A stretch of 64,000 nt of DNA from contig JAEUQK010000004.1 in assembly GCA_016789265.1 (NCBI GenBank), positions 1 to 64,000 on the forward strand. The letters are read 5' to 3'. Below the pieces are notes generated by a model, which saw nothing but the letters and a program-made list of their open reading frames with translations, ran no database searches and was not told the origin of the DNA. Position 1 is the stretch's first letter; each line of letters starts with the position of its first letter. The stretch is from Blastocatellia bacterium. GTDB lineage: Bacteria > Acidobacteriota > Blastocatellia > Pyrinomonadales > Pyrinomonadaceae. Below, piece after piece: positions 62,653 through 64,000 of the stretch. Made by a program: the position numbers and the translations under genes.

Positions 62653-63171
62653 ATGATCGAGACCGAACGGCTGAAATTCAGAAGATTGACATTCGACGAT
62701 CTTCCTTTGCTGATCGAGCAAAGGTCTGATCCGGAGGTGAATAAGTATCTCGGCGGGACGCGGCTTCAAAATCCTGAAGCGATCGAAAAGCGGCTTAAAT
62801 TCTATATATCATGCTATGAAAAATTCGGGTTCGGCAATTGTGTGATGATCTGGAAAGAGGACGGCCGTGTCATCGGCACTGCCGGCCTTCAGCCGCTCGA
62901 AGATTCGGGAGAGATCGAGGTCGGCTACAGCATGATAAAAGAGTTTTGGGGACGCGGGATCGGCACCGAGGCCGCACGCGGATGGCTGGAATACGGATTT
63001 AATGTAGCGGGACTGGAACGGATCGTGGCGGTCGCAATGGTGGGTAACGCGGCCTCTCGGCGGATAATGGAAAAACTCGGAATGAGGTTTGAAAAAGACG
63101 AGATGCACTATGATGAACTTTGTGCGTATTACGGCGTCTCAAAGCAAGAGTTTTTTGCGAGGCAATATTAA
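62653..63171 (+). CDS. GNAT-family N-acetyltransferase (RimJ/RimL-like)
   Basis: A 172-residue acetyltransferase that uses acetyl-CoA. The start IETERLKFRRLTFDDLPLL and the acetyl-CoA-binding EFWGRGIGTEAARGWLEYGF are typical of the RimJ/RimL group that modifies ribosomal or small-molecule amines. The later ASRRIMEKLGMRFE motif also fits. The acceptor is unknown. The hydrolase gene begins immediately after its stop. Confidence 0.9.
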   Translation: MIETERLKFRRLTFDDLPLLIEQRSDPEVNKYLGGTRLQNPEAIEKRLKFYISCYEKFGFGNCVMIWKEDGRVIGTAGLQPLEDSGEIEVGYSMIKEFWGRGIGTEAARGWLEYGFNVAGLERIVAVAMVGNAASRRIMEKLGMRFEKDEMHYDELCAYYGVSKQEFFARQY

Positions 63172-64000
63172 ATGACGAAGTTTCTAAAGCTGGTGTTCGC
63201 CGTTCTGTTGTTCACTCTCGCGACTTTTTCCCAAGTACCCGAAAGCCGGTGGGCGACACTGGACGGCAGCAAGATCCACTATTACGACACGGGCAATGCT
63301 GTGGCGAAAAATGCGATCGTCTTTATTCACGGATGGTCGTGCAACGCCGATTTCTGGAAGGAGAGTTACAGCGCCTTTCCGAATTATCGCGTTATCTCGA
63401 TCGATCTCTTGGGCCACGGAAAAAGCGACAAACCGTATGTGGCCTATTCGATGGAAGTTTTCGCGAGGTCGGTGGAAGCGGTCTTGACCCAAGCTAAGGT
63501 CAAGAAAGCGGTTCTTGTAGGGCACAGCATGGGCACGGTTGTCGCTCGACAGTTTTATAAGCTCTTTCCCGCAAAGACCCTTGCGATCGTGATCGTTGAT
63601 ATGCCCGTGAAGCCCTTCGGGACAGCCGAGGAAATGGAGAAATTTGCCGAATCGGTAACTTCAAACTATCCGGAAAGCACCGAGAAGTTTGTTGATGGAA
63701 TGGTGGCTCCGATCGGCGATAAGGAAATGCGGGCTTATGTCCGAAGGACGATGCTTTCTACTCCGAAGCATGTTGCCGTAAGTGCAATGAATGAGATCTT
63801 CGATATGAAGAATTGGGACAGCGGGACAATTGACGTACCTGTGCTCGCAATTGCATCAAAGTCGGAGATGTGGCAGCCGACCAAGGACGATTTCACAAAG
63901 GTCGCTCCAAAGGTCGAGTTTCAGCTTTGGACGGATGTAAGTCATTTTCTTATGATGGAACGCCCCGCTCTATTTAACGGACAGTTAAAGGGCTTTGTTA
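63172..64000 (+). CDS. Secreted alpha/beta hydrolase, cut by the window end
   Basis: At least 276 residues are visible; the frame runs off the window without a stop. A signal peptide (KLVFAVLLFTLATFSQ) precedes an alpha/beta-hydrolase domain with oxyanion region VFIHGWSCNADFW, DLLGHGKSD, the nucleophile motif VGHSMGTVVARQ, and the likely catalytic His near DVSHFLMMERP. It begins with the base after the GNAT stop, so both genes are co-transcribed. The substrate is unknown. Confidence 0.88.
   Translation, partial: MTKFLKLVFAVLLFTLATFSQVPESRWATLDGSKIHYYDTGNAVAKNAIVFIHGWSCNADFWKESYSAFPNYRVISIDLLGHGKSDKPYVAYSMEVFARSVEAVLTQAKVKKAVLVGHSMGTVVARQFYKLFPAKTLAIVIVDMPVKPFGTAEEMEKFAESVTSNYPESTEKFVDGMVAPIGDKEMRAYVRRTMLSTPKHVAVSAMNEIFDMKNWDSGTIDVPVLAIASKSEMWQPTKDDFTKVAPKVEFQLWTDVSHFLMMERPALFNGQLKGFV

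Overview
The window looks like a chromosomal segment of a heterotrophic bacterium of the phylum Acidobacteriota, most likely near the Blastocatellia/Pyrinomonadaceae. This is inferred from gene content: two tandem secreted proteins of the VWFA-related type typical of Acidobacteria, a Ser/Thr kinase fused to TolB-like and TPR regions, a very large secreted beta-propeller (BNR/sortilin-type) protein, a DUF1800 protein, many secreted beta-lactamase-fold hydrolases, a FecR-fused anti-sigma factor, and moderate GC with TCG/CGA-rich codons. No rRNA, tRNA, CRISPR array, intact transposase or prophage was found.

Layout. 1-2.9 kb: dxs and a Spy/CpxP-like periplasmic protein. 2.9-7.2 kb: an A+T-richer restriction-modification island with a XRE controller protein behind a C-box-like operator, a C5 cytosine methyltransferase, a candidate endonuclease, a Vsr mismatch endonuclease, and a convergent XRE plus PD-(D/E)XK nuclease pair. 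Repeat-rich non-coding DNA borders it on both sides. 7.2-27 kb: housekeeping and envelope genes, including ytxH/DUF948-like genes, lepA, an esterase, a serine hydrolase, a phosphohexomutase, the VWFA pair, the BNR protein, a histidine phosphatase, a methyltransferase, a glcD-like oxidase and a dicarboxylate/amino-acid symporter. 27-36 kb: a rhomboid protease followed by a surface-glycan locus with four methyltransferases, a flippase and three glycosyltransferases. 36-46.9 kb: a serine hydrolase, DUF1800, a LarA-family racemase, a CDF metal exporter, a FecR-domain protein, TerC, free-Met-R-sulfoxide reductase, the fluoride channel CrcB and an S41 protease. 47-50.9 kb: a tightly packed purine operon in which purE and purK are separated by alkD and a zinc-ribbon gene. 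51-58.6 kb: the kinase, monomeric isocitrate dehydrogenase, phhB, and a lipoprotein-DUF1015-pdxH operon. 58.6-62.6 kb: a five-gene operon of a Tat-lipoprotein intradiol-type dioxygenase, a small secreted protein, a kelch-like protein, an ECF sigma factor and a ZAS-FecR anti-sigma factor. 62.6-64 kb: a GNAT acetyltransferase and an alpha/beta hydrolase cut by the window end.

The strongest candidates for unusual biology are the restriction-modification island (one methyltransferase against two predicted nucleases plus Vsr, two XRE regulators, and a nuclease with a non-canonical PD-(D/E)XK core) and the ECF sigma operon. Four convergent gene pairs in the window overlap by exactly four bases at shared stop codons.
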